64,000 bases of DNA. It comes from Burkholderia arboris (GTDB lineage: Bacteria; Pseudomonadota; Gammaproteobacteria; Burkholderiales; Burkholderiaceae). Both the position numbers and the translations under genes were made by a program. The notes under the pieces were generated by a model. It ran no database searches. It was given only the letters and a program-made list of their open reading frames with translations, and was not told the origin of the DNA. The first letter of the stretch is position 1. Each line of letters begins with the position of its first letter. Of this stretch, positions 12,375-20,923 are shown one piece after another. The stretch is from the NCBI RefSeq assembly GCF_902499125.1, contig NZ_CABVPX010000005.1, positions 124,001-188,000 of the forward strand. The letters are read 5' to 3'.

Positions 12375-12647
12375 ATGAAAAACGTACTGATTGCCGCTTG
12401 CGTCGCCGCTCTTGCCACGATCGCAACGGGCGCCTATGCGCAGAACGATGCGATGTCGAAGGACGGCACGTCGATGTCGAAGGACGCGATGGGCCACGAC
12501 GCGATGGCGAAGGATGGCGCGATGAAGAAGGACGGCATGAAGAAGCACGCGATGAAGAAAGACGCCATGAAGAAAGACGCGATGGGCCACGACGCGATGT
12601 CGAAGGGCGACGCGATGAAGAAGGACGCAATGAGCCCGTCGAACTGA
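12375..12647 (+). CDS. Pentapeptide MxKDx-repeat periplasmic protein
   Basis: The 90-aa precursor has an N-terminal signal peptide ending ATGAYAQ (about residue 22). The rest is nearly all five-residue repeats of the type M-x-K-D-x or M-x-x-D-A (DAMSKDG, DAMKKDG, DAMGHDAM). It matches the MXKDX repeat family known from Burkholderia and relatives, which has no established function; the alternating Met, Lys, Asp and His content suggests metal or oxidant interaction, which is inference. GGAGAG lies 7 bases before the ATG. It sits directly upstream of a cytochrome b and a molybdenum oxidoreductase, suggesting a shared redox role. Confidence 0.9.
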   Translation: MKNVLIAACVAALATIATGAYAQNDAMSKDGTSMSKDAMGHDAMAKDGAMKKDGMKKHAMKKDAMKKDAMGHDAMSKGDAMKKDAMSPSN

Positions 12648-12722
12648 CGGATGCGTGCGGGGCGCGGCCAGCCGGCTGCACGCGCGCATCGCGTCCCGTC
12701 GCATCACCCCGGAGTCTTCATC

Positions 12723-13355
12723 ATGCAAACCGTTCCTGCAACGGATCGCGCGCCTGCGACGCCACCGGCACGCCCGATCCATCCGCCATGGGTGCGCGTG
12801 AGCCACTGGCTCAACGCGCTCGCGGCGATCCTGATGGCGCTGTCCGGCTGGCGCATCTACGACGCGTCGCCGATCTATCCGTCATTCACGTTCGCGCACG
12901 GCATCACGATCGGCGGCTGGCTCGGCGGTGCGCTGCAATGGCATTTCGCGGCGATGTGGCTGCTGGTCGTCAACGGGCTGTTCTACCTCGCGATGTCGAT
13001 CGCGACGGGGCGCTTCGCGCGCAAGATGCTGCCCGTCACGCCGGCGTCCGTGTGGCGCGACGTGCGCGCCGCGCTGGGCGGGCGGTTGTCGCACAACGAC
13101 CTGAGCGTCTACAACGCGGTGCAGCGTGCCGCGTACCTGACCGCGATCGTCGATCTCGTCGTGCTGGTGCTGTCGGGACTCACGATCTGGAAGTCCGTGC
13201 AATTCCCGTTGCTGCGCGAACTGTTCGGCGGCTACGACAACGCGCGCGTCGTGCATTTCTGGGCGATGTCGCTGCTCGTCGCATTCTTTGTCGTTCATGT
13301 CGCGATGGCGCTGCTGGTGCCGCGCTCGTTGCTCGCGATGCTGCGCGGCCGCTGA
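12723..13355 (+). CDS. Cytochrome b561-family membrane protein (electron donor/acceptor for the next gene)
   Basis: This 210-aa protein has four to five membrane spans and family-typical His residues in WVRVSHWLNA (His 28), FAHGIT, LQWHFAAMW and VVHFWAMSLLVAFFVVHV, which can ligate two haems b. The N-terminal 20 residues are Pro/Ala-rich. CCCCGGAG lies upstream of the ATG at 12723. It is 29 bp upstream of a molybdopterin oxidoreductase, an arrangement seen for sulfite-oxidase-like periplasmic enzymes that exchange electrons with the quinone pool through a cytochrome b. Confidence 0.88.
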   Translation: MQTVPATDRAPATPPARPIHPPWVRVSHWLNALAAILMALSGWRIYDASPIYPSFTFAHGITIGGWLGGALQWHFAAMWLLVVNGLFYLAMSIATGRFARKMLPVTPASVWRDVRAALGGRLSHNDLSVYNAVQRAAYLTAIVDLVVLVLSGLTIWKSVQFPLLRELFGGYDNARVVHFWAMSLLVAFFVVHVAMALLVPRSLLAMLRGR

Positions 13356-13384
13356 CCCGCAAGCCGCGGGCGAAGGAAATCATC

Positions 13385-14173
13385 ATGTCGGAATCCGAAA
13401 ACAGGCGCGGCGAGCCGCGCTGGACGCTCGACCGGAAGTCGCTCGAACTCGATGTGCGCCGCGAGCTCGAGATGCCGTCTCGGCGCCTCTTCAACCGGCG
13501 CGTGCTGACGCTCGGCGGCCTCGCGATGCTGACCGGCTGCACGCTGCAGGACGACGCGTCGGTCAACACGTTCCTCGAGAAAGTGTCGCGCATGAACGAT
13601 CGCGTGCAGGCCTGGCTGTTCAGTTCCGACCGGCTCGCGCCGACCTACACCGAAGCCGACATCACACGCCCGTTCCCGTTCAACGCGTACTACGGGATCG
13701 ACGACGTGCCGCACGTCGACGAGTCGACGTACCGCCTCGTGCTGTCCGGCCGCGTAACGGGCAAGCGCGTGTGGACGCTCGACGAACTGCGCGCGCTGCC
13801 GCATGCGGAACAGATCACGCGGCATATCTGCGTGGAAGGGTGGAGTGCGATCGGCCGCTGGGGCGGCACGCCGTTCGGCGCGTTCCTCGCGCGTGCCGGC
13901 GCCGACACGCGGGCGAAATACGTCGGCTTCAAGTGCGCGGACGATTACTACGAGAGCATCGACATGCCGACCGCGCTGCATCCGCAGACGCTGCTCGCGC
14001 TCGAGTACGACGGCCGCCGGTTGCCGCCGGAATTCGGCTTCCCGATGAAGCTGCGGATGCCGACCAAGCTCGGCTACAAGAACCCGAAGCACATCATGGA
14101 AATCTTCGTGACCGATACGTATCCGGGCGGCTACTGGGTCGATCAGGGGTACAACTGGTTCGGCGGATCGTAA
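13385..14173 (+). CDS. Molybdopterin-dependent oxidoreductase, sulfite oxidase/YedY-like
   Basis: This 262-aa protein has an N-terminal RRLFNRRVLTLGG segment (residues 33-45) that resembles a Tat signal, followed by a lipobox-like LTGC (Cys 52), so it is probably exported folded and perhaps lipidated. The oxidoreductase molybdopterin-binding domain (about residues 110-250) keeps the Mo-ligand Cys at residue 149 in RHICVEGWSAIGRWGG. The partner is the upstream cytochrome b. Size and motif fit the YedY/MsrP superfamily but it is not MsrP itself, whose partner is MsrQ. The substrate is unknown. Confidence 0.87.
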   Translation: MSESENRRGEPRWTLDRKSLELDVRRELEMPSRRLFNRRVLTLGGLAMLTGCTLQDDASVNTFLEKVSRMNDRVQAWLFSSDRLAPTYTEADITRPFPFNAYYGIDDVPHVDESTYRLVLSGRVTGKRVWTLDELRALPHAEQITRHICVEGWSAIGRWGGTPFGAFLARAGADTRAKYVGFKCADDYYESIDMPTALHPQTLLALEYDGRRLPPEFGFPMKLRMPTKLGYKNPKHIMEIFVTDTYPGGYWVDQGYNWFGGS

Positions 14174-14198
14174 GCGGCGCGCGTGACGCGCTCACGCG

Positions 14199-14480
14199 TC
14201 ACGCCGATTCGCGCACCTGGAGATCGACGCGCAGGCCCACGGCCGCCGCCATGTTCACGAGCGCGTCGAGCCCGAACAGATTGATCTTGCCGCGCAGCAG
14301 GTCGGAGACGCGCGGCTGCGTGACACCCAGCCGTTGCGCTGCCTGGGCCTGGCTGAGCTCGAGCTGCGCGATGCGCTGCTTGAGCGCGATCATCAGTTCG
14401 GAGCGCAGCCTCATGTTCTCGGCTTCGGCCGGCTGGCCTTCGATTGCGTCCCAGACGTTGGTGTAGCGTTCATCGGTCAT
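14199..14480 (-). CDS. HigA-like antitoxin, XRE-family HTH
   Basis: This 93-aa protein has a central helix-turn-helix (about residues 40-65: LSQAQAAQRLGVTQPRVSDLLRG) typical of the XRE antitoxins that accompany Gp49/HigB toxins, and a C-terminal tail (VDLQVRESA). Its ATG overlaps the toxin stop by 4 bp (ATGA), so the toxin is translated first, which is the higBA gene order. It should bind the toxin and the shared promoter to autorepress. Confidence 0.9.
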   Translation of the reverse strand: MTDERYTNVWDAIEGQPAEAENMRLRSELMIALKQRIAQLELSQAQAAQRLGVTQPRVSDLLRGKINLFGLDALVNMAAAVGLRVDLQVRESA

Positions 14481-14830
14481 CGTTTCAACTCCATCATCAG
14501 CGTGCGATAACGCCGGGCGGCCAGGCCGATATCGGGTTTGCTCGTGCGTGCCGATTGTTTCCGGAAGCAGTGAAGCACGTAGGCGGCATCGGCGAATGTC
14601 GCGACGTAGACGATCCGGAACGCGCCGCTCGCATCGCGCAGGCGAATTTCCCGCACGCCGACGCCGATGGTGCGCATCGGCTTCCAGTCGTCGGGCGCAA
14701 GGCCGCGCTGTACCTGGTCGATCTGGTGGCCGGTGTCGCGCCGCGCGGGCAGCGGAAAGCCACGAAGATCGTCAGGTGCGCTGCCGACGAAAACAACCGG
14801 CTTCGGCGGAAGGAGGGTTGAATCATACAA
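14477..14830 (-). CDS. HigB/Gp49-like RelE-superfamily toxin
   Basis: This 117-aa protein carries the Gp49 (PF05973-type) pattern: VVFVGSAPDDLRGFP, TGHQIDQVQRGLAPDDWKPM, VREIRLRDASGAFRIVYVA, YVLHCFRKQ and a C-terminal RYR. Family members are ribosome-dependent mRNA endonucleases. No ATG fits; the only start I can support is a TTG at 14830, lying inside a perfect 16-bp palindrome, so translation would begin within a probable operator. The conserved domain begins about residue 11, so the exact start is not certain. Its stop overlaps the antitoxin start. Confidence 0.85.
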   Translation of the reverse strand: MYDSTLLPPKPVVFVGSAPDDLRGFPLPARRDTGHQIDQVQRGLAPDDWKPMRTIGVGVREIRLRDASGAFRIVYVATFADAAYVLHCFRKQSARTSKPDIGLAARRYRTLMMELKR

Positions 14831-14840
14831 AATTTTGTAT
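14825..14840. promoter_or_regulatory. Perfect 16-bp palindrome at the toxin start (probable HigA operator)
   Basis: ATACAAAATTTTGTAT is self-complementary over its entire length and covers the TTG start of the toxin gene. Its position fits autorepression by the antitoxin. Confidence 0.7.
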
Positions 14841-15365
14841 GGGTGGTACGGGTTTCGAAGGGCGGCTGTGGACCGCTAGAAGAGGGCGTGTCGCCCGTCA
14901 CGATAAGCGCGAAGCAGCGGCCGGCGCGCTTGATTGGCCGTCCGGCCGATGGTTGGTTCGGTCGGGGCGGATTGCGATGGAATGCGATGGATTGCGTGTG
15001 GAAGCTGCACCGACGCCGGCAACGCGCGCGCATTGTGAATCCGGCCCCGGATTTCACCGGCCCGCCGACCGGAAGCCCGCCGGCCGAAAAATGTCGCGCC
15101 GAAACGTCAGTCGCTATCCTTTCAGACAGGTCTGACGATGCTTTCGAATCCTTGATGCCATAATGCCGAGCGTGTGCAGCCGAAGCGGTTGCGCGCATTT
15201 TTTTTGTCCCTCTGCCGCCGCTTGCCGGTTCTCTTTCGTCGCCGTTCGCACTGCCATGTCGTTCCGCACGTTCGCTCTGCCTTCCCGGTCCCGCCAGGAC
15301 CGTTTGCCGGCATCGCCGGCGTCTCTCAGCGGAGCACGTGGCGCGACGTGCGGGCGGGTTGCACG
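14841..15365. other. Gene-free stretch between toxin-antitoxin pair and EamA gene
   Basis: No reading frame here has recognisable protein features. The stretch must hold the promoter of the higBA pair (minus) and of the transporter at 15366 (plus). A run of eight T occurs at about 15198-15205. Nothing else stands out. Confidence 0.5.
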
Positions 15366-16529
15366 ATGACCCCGCTCGACCGCCTCCTCGATTTCCTCGC
15401 CCGCTTTTCGTTCCGGATCCGCCTGCCGCAAAGCCGCGGCGGCCGCGTCGCGCTGGCGCTCGTGTTCATCTATTTCGTCTGGGGTTCGACCTACAGCGGC
15501 CTGCATTTCGCGCTGCAGTCGTTCCCGCCGCTGTTGCTGTCGGGGCTGCGCAACCTGCTCGGCGGGATCGGCCTGTTCATCTTCGCGCTGCGCCGCAAGC
15601 CCGAATGGCCGACGCTGCTGGAGATCCGCAACGCGGGGATCGTCGGCACGATGCTCGTCGCGCTGTCGTCCGGCACGATCGCGCTCGGGATCAGCTCGGT
15701 CAGCAGTGGCTCGGCCGCGGTGATGGTGGCCACGGTGCCGCTGTTCGCGACGGTGATCGCGGCGGTGGCCGGCCGGCCGGTGACGAAGGGCGAGTGGGCG
15801 GCCGTCGCGCTCGGGATGGTCGGTATCGTCGTGCTGAACTCGGGGGGCGCGGCCGCCCAGAATTCGGCGCTCGGCACGATCTGCGTGCTGGCCGGCGCGC
15901 TGTTCTGGGCAGGCGGCGCGCACCTCGCGACGCGGCTCAAGCTGCCGTCGGACCTGTTCCTGTCGACGTCGCTCCAGATCGGCCTCGGCGGCCTGATGTC
16001 GACGCTCGTCGCCTGGCTGATCGGCGAACGCATCGAACACGTGATGGCGGGGCCGGTATTCGCGTTCCTGTACCTGATGGTGTTCTGCACGATGGCCGCG
16101 TATGTCGCGTACGGCTATCTGATCCGCCACACGAGCCCGATCATCGCGAGCAGCTGCATGTACGTGAACCCGATCGTCGCGGTTGCGCTCGGTGCGCTGC
16201 TGCTCGGCGAGCCGGTGACGATGGCGACCGTGGTCGCGACCGTCGCGATTCTCGGCAGCGTCGGATTGTCGTTCGTATTCGATCCGGCGCGTCGACCGGC
16301 GGCGCGTGCGGCGGCAGTGGCGGCCGAGCCGGCGCAGACGGCGGACGTTGCGTCCGCACCCGAGCAGATTGCGATTCCCGAAGCGGCGCCGATCCTCGCG
16401 CCGTCCGCCGTTCCGCTGGCGGTGCCGACGCCGGCGGCCGTGATGGATCCCGCCGCGGTGATCGACCCGGCACCGGCCTTTGCGCCGCCGCCCGTCGAAC
16501 AACCGGCCGCGTCGCGCACCGACGCGTGA
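15366..16529 (+). CDS. EamA-family DMT transporter with long Ala/Pro-rich tail
   Basis: This 387-aa protein has ten predicted membrane spans within residues 25-310, organised as two EamA repeats (starting VALALVFIYFVWGSTY and NSALGTICVLAGALFWAGG). The C-terminal 75 or so residues are hydrophilic and Ala/Pro/Val-rich, which is unusual for the family and probably disordered in the cytoplasm. Substrate is unknown. Upstream in-frame codons exist, but the ATG at 15366 gives the usual short cytoplasmic N-terminus. The MFS gene at 16551 converges on it. Confidence 0.9.
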   Translation: MTPLDRLLDFLARFSFRIRLPQSRGGRVALALVFIYFVWGSTYSGLHFALQSFPPLLLSGLRNLLGGIGLFIFALRRKPEWPTLLEIRNAGIVGTMLVALSSGTIALGISSVSSGSAAVMVATVPLFATVIAAVAGRPVTKGEWAAVALGMVGIVVLNSGGAAAQNSALGTICVLAGALFWAGGAHLATRLKLPSDLFLSTSLQIGLGGLMSTLVAWLIGERIEHVMAGPVFAFLYLMVFCTMAAYVAYGYLIRHTSPIIASSCMYVNPIVAVALGALLLGEPVTMATVVATVAILGSVGLSFVFDPARRPAARAAAVAAEPAQTADVASAPEQIAIPEAAPILAPSAVPLAVPTPAAVMDPAAVIDPAPAFAPPPVEQPAASRTDA

Positions 16530-16550
16530 CGCCGCCGTGGCCGGACGCGC

Positions 16551-17750
16551 TCAGCCGCGCCGGCCGCCGCGATGGTGGAACCAGCCCGCGAGCGCGGTAA
16601 ACAGCAGCCCGGCCGTGCACATGCCGATCCAGCCGAACGCATGCCATGCGGCGACACCGGCCGACGAGCCGAGCGCGCCGCCGATGAAATAGCACACCAT
16701 GTACACCGTGTTCACGCGGCTGCGCGCCTCGGGCTTCAGCGCGTAGATGCGCGACTGGTTCGAAATCTGCGCGGCCTGCACGCCGACATCCAGCACGATC
16801 ACGCCGATCACGAGCCCGACGATGCTCGAACCCGACAACGCAAAGATCACGAACGACAGCGCGAGCAGCGCGATCGCGAGCGAGATGATCGCGCGCGGGC
16901 CGCGCGTGTCCGCGAAGCGGCCCGCGTATGGCGCCGCGAGCGCGCCCGCCGCACCGACGATCCCGAACAGGCCGGCTGCCTGCGGGCCGAGATGGAACGG
17001 CGCACCGGCGAGCAGCAGCGTGAGCACCGGCCAGAACGCGCTGAACGCGGCGAACAGCGCGGCCCCCGTCAGCGACGCCTCGCGCAGCCCGCGCAGTTCG
17101 ACGGCCAGGTGCCACATCGAGCCAAGCAGCTTGCCGTACGGCAGCGTCGACGTGGGCGTGCTGCGCGGCAGCCGCATCACGATCACGGCGGCGAGCGCGA
17201 CGAGCGCCGCGACGGATGCGCCGAACACCGCGCGCCAGCCGAAATACTCGGCGACGAAGCCGGCGGCCGTGCGCGCGAGCAGGATGCCGAGCAGCAGGCC
17301 GCTCATCACGGTGCCGACCGCATGCCCGCGTTCGGCCGGCGGCGCGATTTCGGCGGCGAACGGCACGGCCTGCTGCGCGATGGTCGCGAGGATGCCGATC
17401 GCGAGGCTAGCGCAGGCGAGCACGGCAAGCGACGGCGCGGTGGCCGCCACGATCAGCGCGACCGACAGGCCGGCGATCTGCAGCAGGATCAGCCCGCGGC
17501 GATCGAAGCGGTCGCCGAGCGGCGCGAGCAGGAACATGCCGGCCGCATAGCCGAGCTGCGTCGCGGTTGGTACCGCGCCGATCCATGATGCGCCGTCGGG
17601 AAAGGCCGCGCGGAAGCTGTCGAGCAGCGGCTGGTTGTAGTAGATGTTCGCGACCGACACGCCTGCGATCGTCGCGAGCAGCAACAACAGGCTGCGCGAG
17701 TAGTGGGGCGAGGCGGCGTCGGTCGGACGGTCGGTGGAGGCGGTGGACAT
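16551..17750 (-). CDS. MFS transporter, drug-efflux type
   Basis: This 399-aa protein has twelve predicted membrane spans and MFS signatures: the loop 2-3 motif GDRFDRRG, and PFAAEIAPPAERGHAVGTVMSG ahead of the middle loop. The segment NIYYNQPLLDSF near residue 35 is typical of the YgaY/arabinose-efflux-like group. The start at 17750 (MSTASTD) is chosen because upstream codons encode an Arg/Pro-rich stretch that does not belong to the family. Substrate is unknown. Confidence 0.9.
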   Translation of the reverse strand: MSTASTDRPTDAASPHYSRSLLLLLATIAGVSVANIYYNQPLLDSFRAAFPDGASWIGAVPTATQLGYAAGMFLLAPLGDRFDRRGLILLQIAGLSVALIVAATAPSLAVLACASLAIGILATIAQQAVPFAAEIAPPAERGHAVGTVMSGLLLGILLARTAAGFVAEYFGWRAVFGASVAALVALAAVIVMRLPRSTPTSTLPYGKLLGSMWHLAVELRGLREASLTGAALFAAFSAFWPVLTLLLAGAPFHLGPQAAGLFGIVGAAGALAAPYAGRFADTRGPRAIISLAIALLALSFVIFALSGSSIVGLVIGVIVLDVGVQAAQISNQSRIYALKPEARSRVNTVYMVCYFIGGALGSSAGVAAWHAFGWIGMCTAGLLFTALAGWFHHRGGRRG

Positions 17751-17900
17751 GGCTGCGCGGACGAAGTGGGACGGCGTGGCAAGCGGCGCACGCGCCGGGA
17801 GGCGCAGGCGGGCCGGGCGCCGGTCGAGGCTGCCGATCATACCGGAGCGACGTGAATCCTGCCGGGCGTGCGGCGAACCGGCCGCCGCCCGTCATCGTGT

Positions 17901-18060
17901 GAGCCGCGAGCCGCGAGCCGCGAGCCGCGAGCCGCAAGCCGCAAGCCGCGAGCCGCGAGCCGCAAGTCGCAAGTCACAAGCCTCAAGCCTCAAGTCACAA
18001 GCCTCAAGTCACAAGCCGCAAGCCGCAAGCCGCAAGCCGCGAGCCGCAAGCCGCAAGCCG
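17901..18060. repeat. Heptanucleotide tandem repeat, 23 units
   Basis: The 160 bp are an uninterrupted period-7 array of GAGCCGC, AAGCCGC, AAGTCGC, AAGTCAC and AAGCCTC units; the final unit lacks one base. The array ends exactly where the minus-strand phosphodiesterase stop codon begins (18061-18063). The flank 17751-17900 holds no gene and no other structure that I can see. Confidence 0.97.
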
Positions 18061-18885
18061 TCAGTCGACCAGCTCGCCCGTCGGTTCGTAGAACGGATAC
18101 GGGCCGGCGCCTTCATCGACATATACGTGATGCGACGTCATCCCCGTATCGGGGGTGTAACGATGAACCGCGAACGCCGGCGGTTCGAGCCGGAATGCGG
18201 ACGGCGCGTCGGTCCGCAGGTCGAACGCGACCTGGTGCGCAGGCGAAGGCACCGCCGACGCGAGCGTGCCGCCGAAGCGCGCGAACATCGTGCGGTGCAC
18301 GTGACCGCACAGTACGCGCTCGACGTTCGGATGCCCGCGCAGCAGCGCATCGAGTTTCTCGGCGGCGGCGGGCGCGAGACGCAGCTTGTCCATATGGCCG
18401 ATGCCCGCCACGAACGGCGGATGATGCAGCGCGACGATCACGGGCCGGTCGCGCGCGGCGTCGAGCTGCGCGGCGAGCCACGCGAGCCGTGCGTCGCACA
18501 GGTCGCCGTGGCTTGCGCCCGGCACCTGGGAGTCGAGCGCGAGGACGCGCACCGCGCCGACGTCGAGCGCGTACTGGATGAATTCGCCGTTCTGCAGCTC
18601 GGCGCGCTCGGCAAACGCGCGGCGCAGCCCGGCACGGTCGTCGTGATTGCCGATCATCAGGTAGTACGGGATCTCGAGCGCCTCGAGCAGCCCGCGCAGG
18701 TTGCCGTACTCTTCATCGTGGCCGAAGTCGGTCAGGTCGCCCGTGACGAGCACGGCGTCGGGACGCGGCGCGAGCGCGTTCAGCTTCGCGATGCAGCGCG
18801 CGAGCGCGGCCGCCGTGTCGACGCGCCGGTACGCGAGCTGGCCCGGACGCTTGATGTGGAGATCGCTGATTTGAGCAAGCAGCAT
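18061..18885 (-). CDS. GpdQ-like metallophosphodiesterase
   Basis: This 274-aa cytoplasmic enzyme has the calcineurin-like binuclear metal site: Asp 8 and His 10 (ISDLH), Asp 50 (TGDLTD), Asn 80 and His 81 (GNHDD), His 154/155 (HHPP), His 195 and His 197 (GHVHR). Positions of the ligands coincide almost exactly with those I recall for Enterobacter GpdQ (Asp 8, His 10, Asp 50, Asn 80, His 195, His 197), which cleaves glycerophosphodiesters; CpdA-type cAMP phosphodiesterase is the alternative. GAGGAA precedes the ATG. It is the last gene of the ABC-transporter unit, 86 bp after the ATPase gene, which suggests that it hydrolyses the imported phosphodiester. Confidence 0.88.
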   Translation of the reverse strand: MLLAQISDLHIKRPGQLAYRRVDTAAALARCIAKLNALAPRPDAVLVTGDLTDFGHDEEYGNLRGLLEALEIPYYLMIGNHDDRAGLRRAFAERAELQNGEFIQYALDVGAVRVLALDSQVPGASHGDLCDARLAWLAAQLDAARDRPVIVALHHPPFVAGIGHMDKLRLAPAAAEKLDALLRGHPNVERVLCGHVHRTMFARFGGTLASAVPSPAHQVAFDLRTDAPSAFRLEPPAFAVHRYTPDTGMTSHHVYVDEGAGPYPFYEPTGELVD

Positions 18886-18971
18886 CGTCGTTCCTCGGAA
18901 TTGTCTGGTTGTTGTCGCGGCGTCGTCGTGCGCCGCGGTGGGGTCTGCATGAATGATGCCCGAACGACGGA

Positions 18972-20003
18972 TTACGCGCCGAGCGCGATCAGGCCTTCCG
19001 GGGCGATCGTGAGGCCGACCGCCGTGCCGCGCGCGAGCGCGACGCGGCCCGGCACGTCGATCACGAGTGCGTCGGGCGCCGCATGCTCGATCGTGAGCCG
19101 CGTGCGTTCGCCGAGGAATGCGCATGCGCCGACCGCGCCGCGCAGCGGCGCATGCGCGGGATCGGCGAGCTGTGCGTCCTCGGGGCGGAAGAACCATTCG
19201 TCGGCCGCATGCGGCGTGACGATCGCGCCGCCCGTCGTTTCGAGCGCGCCATTGCGCCACTGTCCCGCCAGCCGGTTCAGCGTGCCGATGAACTGCGCGA
19301 CCGTGCGGTTCGCCGGGTGGTAGTAGATGTCGCGCGGCGTGCCGATCTGCTCGATGCGGCCCGCACCCATCACGACGATGCGATCGCCGAGCTCCATCGC
19401 TTCGGCCTGGTCGTGCGTCACGTAGACGGTCGTCACGCCGAGTTCGCGCAGCAGCGCGTTCATCTCGCGGCGCAGCACGTCGCGCAGCTTTGCGTCGAGC
19501 GCGGTCAGCGGTTCGTCGAGCAGCAGCACGCGCGGGCGCACCGCGAGCGCGCGCGCCAGCGCGACACGCTGACGCTGGCCGCCCGACAACTGATCGACCG
19601 GTTTGTCCGCATGCGCATCGAGCCGAATCATTGCGAGCAGCTCGTCGACGCGTTCGCGCAACGCGCGTGGCTCGGTCTTGCGGATCTTCAGCCCGTATCC
19701 GACGTTGCCGCGCACCGTCAGGTTCGGAAACAGCGCGTAGTTCTGGAACACCATGCCGACCTGCCGGCGCTCGATCGGCAGCGCGGTGACGTCGTCGTTG
19801 CCGAACGCGATCGTACCGCCGGCATCCGGCGTGTCGAGGCCCGCGATCAGGCGCAGCGTGGTCGTCTTGCCGCAGCCCGACGGCCCGAGCAGCACGAGCG
19901 TTTCCCCGGCGCCGATCGACAGGTCGAGCGGTTCGAGCACGCGTGTGCCGCGGAACGTCTTCGCGCAGCCGGTCAGGGTGATGGGGGTGGAATCGAGTTT
20001 CAT
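18972..20003 (-). CDS. ABC transporter ATP-binding protein
   Basis: This 343-aa protein has Walker A (LGPSGCGKTTT, about residues 38-48), Q-loop (FQNYALFPNLTV), signature LSGGQRQRVA and Walker B VLLLDEPLTALD, followed by a switch His (THDQAEAMEL). A C-terminal TOBE-like domain (about residues 250-343) marks the CUT/Fbp/PotA type of importer ATPases. It is 13 bp downstream of the second permease gene and belongs to the importer encoded from 22794 down to 18972. Confidence 0.95.
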   Translation of the reverse strand: MKLDSTPITLTGCAKTFRGTRVLEPLDLSIGAGETLVLLGPSGCGKTTTLRLIAGLDTPDAGGTIAFGNDDVTALPIERRQVGMVFQNYALFPNLTVRGNVGYGLKIRKTEPRALRERVDELLAMIRLDAHADKPVDQLSGGQRQRVALARALAVRPRVLLLDEPLTALDAKLRDVLRREMNALLRELGVTTVYVTHDQAEAMELGDRIVVMGAGRIEQIGTPRDIYYHPANRTVAQFIGTLNRLAGQWRNGALETTGGAIVTPHAADEWFFRPEDAQLADPAHAPLRGAVGACAFLGERTRLTIEHAAPDALVIDVPGRVALARGTAVGLTIAPEGLIALGA

Positions 20004-20016
20004 GTCTGCGAAAAGT

Positions 20017-20913
20017 TCAGCGCGAGCGCTTCTTGAGCGCGCGCGTGCCGGACGGGTCGACGCCGAGCCACTGCATTGCGACGAGCAGCGGCAGCGTCAT
20101 CAGCAGGAACAGGATCGTGTAGGCGCTGCCGACTTCGAGGCGTAGCGAAGCGTAGGTATCGGCGAGCCCGACCGGCAGCGTCTTGGTGTCGGGCGTATGC
20201 AGCATCCACGTGAGGTTGAATTCGCCGATCGACAGCGTGAGCACGGCGAGCGCACCGGCGACGATGCCGGGCCGCAGGTTCGGCAGCACGATCGTGACGA
20301 AGCGCGTGACGAACGATGCGCCGAGGCTCGCCGCGCCTTCCTCGAGCGTGCGCAGGTCGGCGCCGGCCGCGACGGCTGCGACCGCGCGCACCATGAACGG
20401 CTGCGTGAACACGACGTGGCCGACGACGATGAACCACAGGCTCATCCGGAACGCGGTGAAGCCGCCGTACACGACCAGCAGCGCGAGCGCCGAAGCGAGG
20501 CCGGGCAGCGCGACCGGCAGCACGAGCGCTTCCTCGATCGCACGCGCGACGCGGCTTTTGCTGCGCGCGAGCGCATAGCCGGCCGGCACGCCGGTGACGA
20601 GCACGATCGCGAGCGTCGCGAACGCGACGTAGAGCGACAGCGCGACCGAGCCGTGATACTGCTGCCACACCTGTTCGAGCCAGCGCAGCGTGAGGCCGCT
20701 CGACACGCCGCGGAAGTAGTTGACGGTCAGGCCCGCGAGCACGGACATCACGACGGGCACGATCAGGAACGCGCACAGCAGCAGCGTGACGCCCCATTGC
20801 AGCGCGGCGATCGCGCGCGCGCCCGTGACGCGCGGCGCACGACGTGCGGCGCCGCGTGCCTGCGCGGGAGCGGGCGCCGGTGACGGCGCGGAAGAGCCGG
20901 AAAGCGATGGCAT
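20017..20913 (-). CDS. ABC transporter permease (second)
   Basis: This 298-aa inner-membrane protein has six membrane spans and the EAA loop (LEEGAASLGASFVTRFVTIVLP) that contacts the ATPase. The first 30 residues are Pro/Ala/Arg-rich and cytoplasmic. It starts 10 bp after the stop of the first permease gene. Confidence 0.93.
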   Translation of the reverse strand: MPSLSGSSAPSPAPAPAQARGAARRAPRVTGARAIAALQWGVTLLLCAFLIVPVVMSVLAGLTVNYFRGVSSGLTLRWLEQVWQQYHGSVALSLYVAFATLAIVLVTGVPAGYALARSKSRVARAIEEALVLPVALPGLASALALLVVYGGFTAFRMSLWFIVVGHVVFTQPFMVRAVAAVAAGADLRTLEEGAASLGASFVTRFVTIVLPNLRPGIVAGALAVLTLSIGEFNLTWMLHTPDTKTLPVGLADTYASLRLEVGSAYTILFLLMTLPLLVAMQWLGVDPSGTRALKKRSR

Positions 20914-20923
20914 GCGGGAATCC

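Noticed and set aside
14843-15163. Plus-strand open frame after the toxin gene
   Set aside because: No ribosome binding site, no recognisable domain, and composition unlike neighbouring genes.
17901-18060. CRISPR-like array
   Set aside because: Units are 7 bp in direct succession without spacers and no cas genes are nearby.
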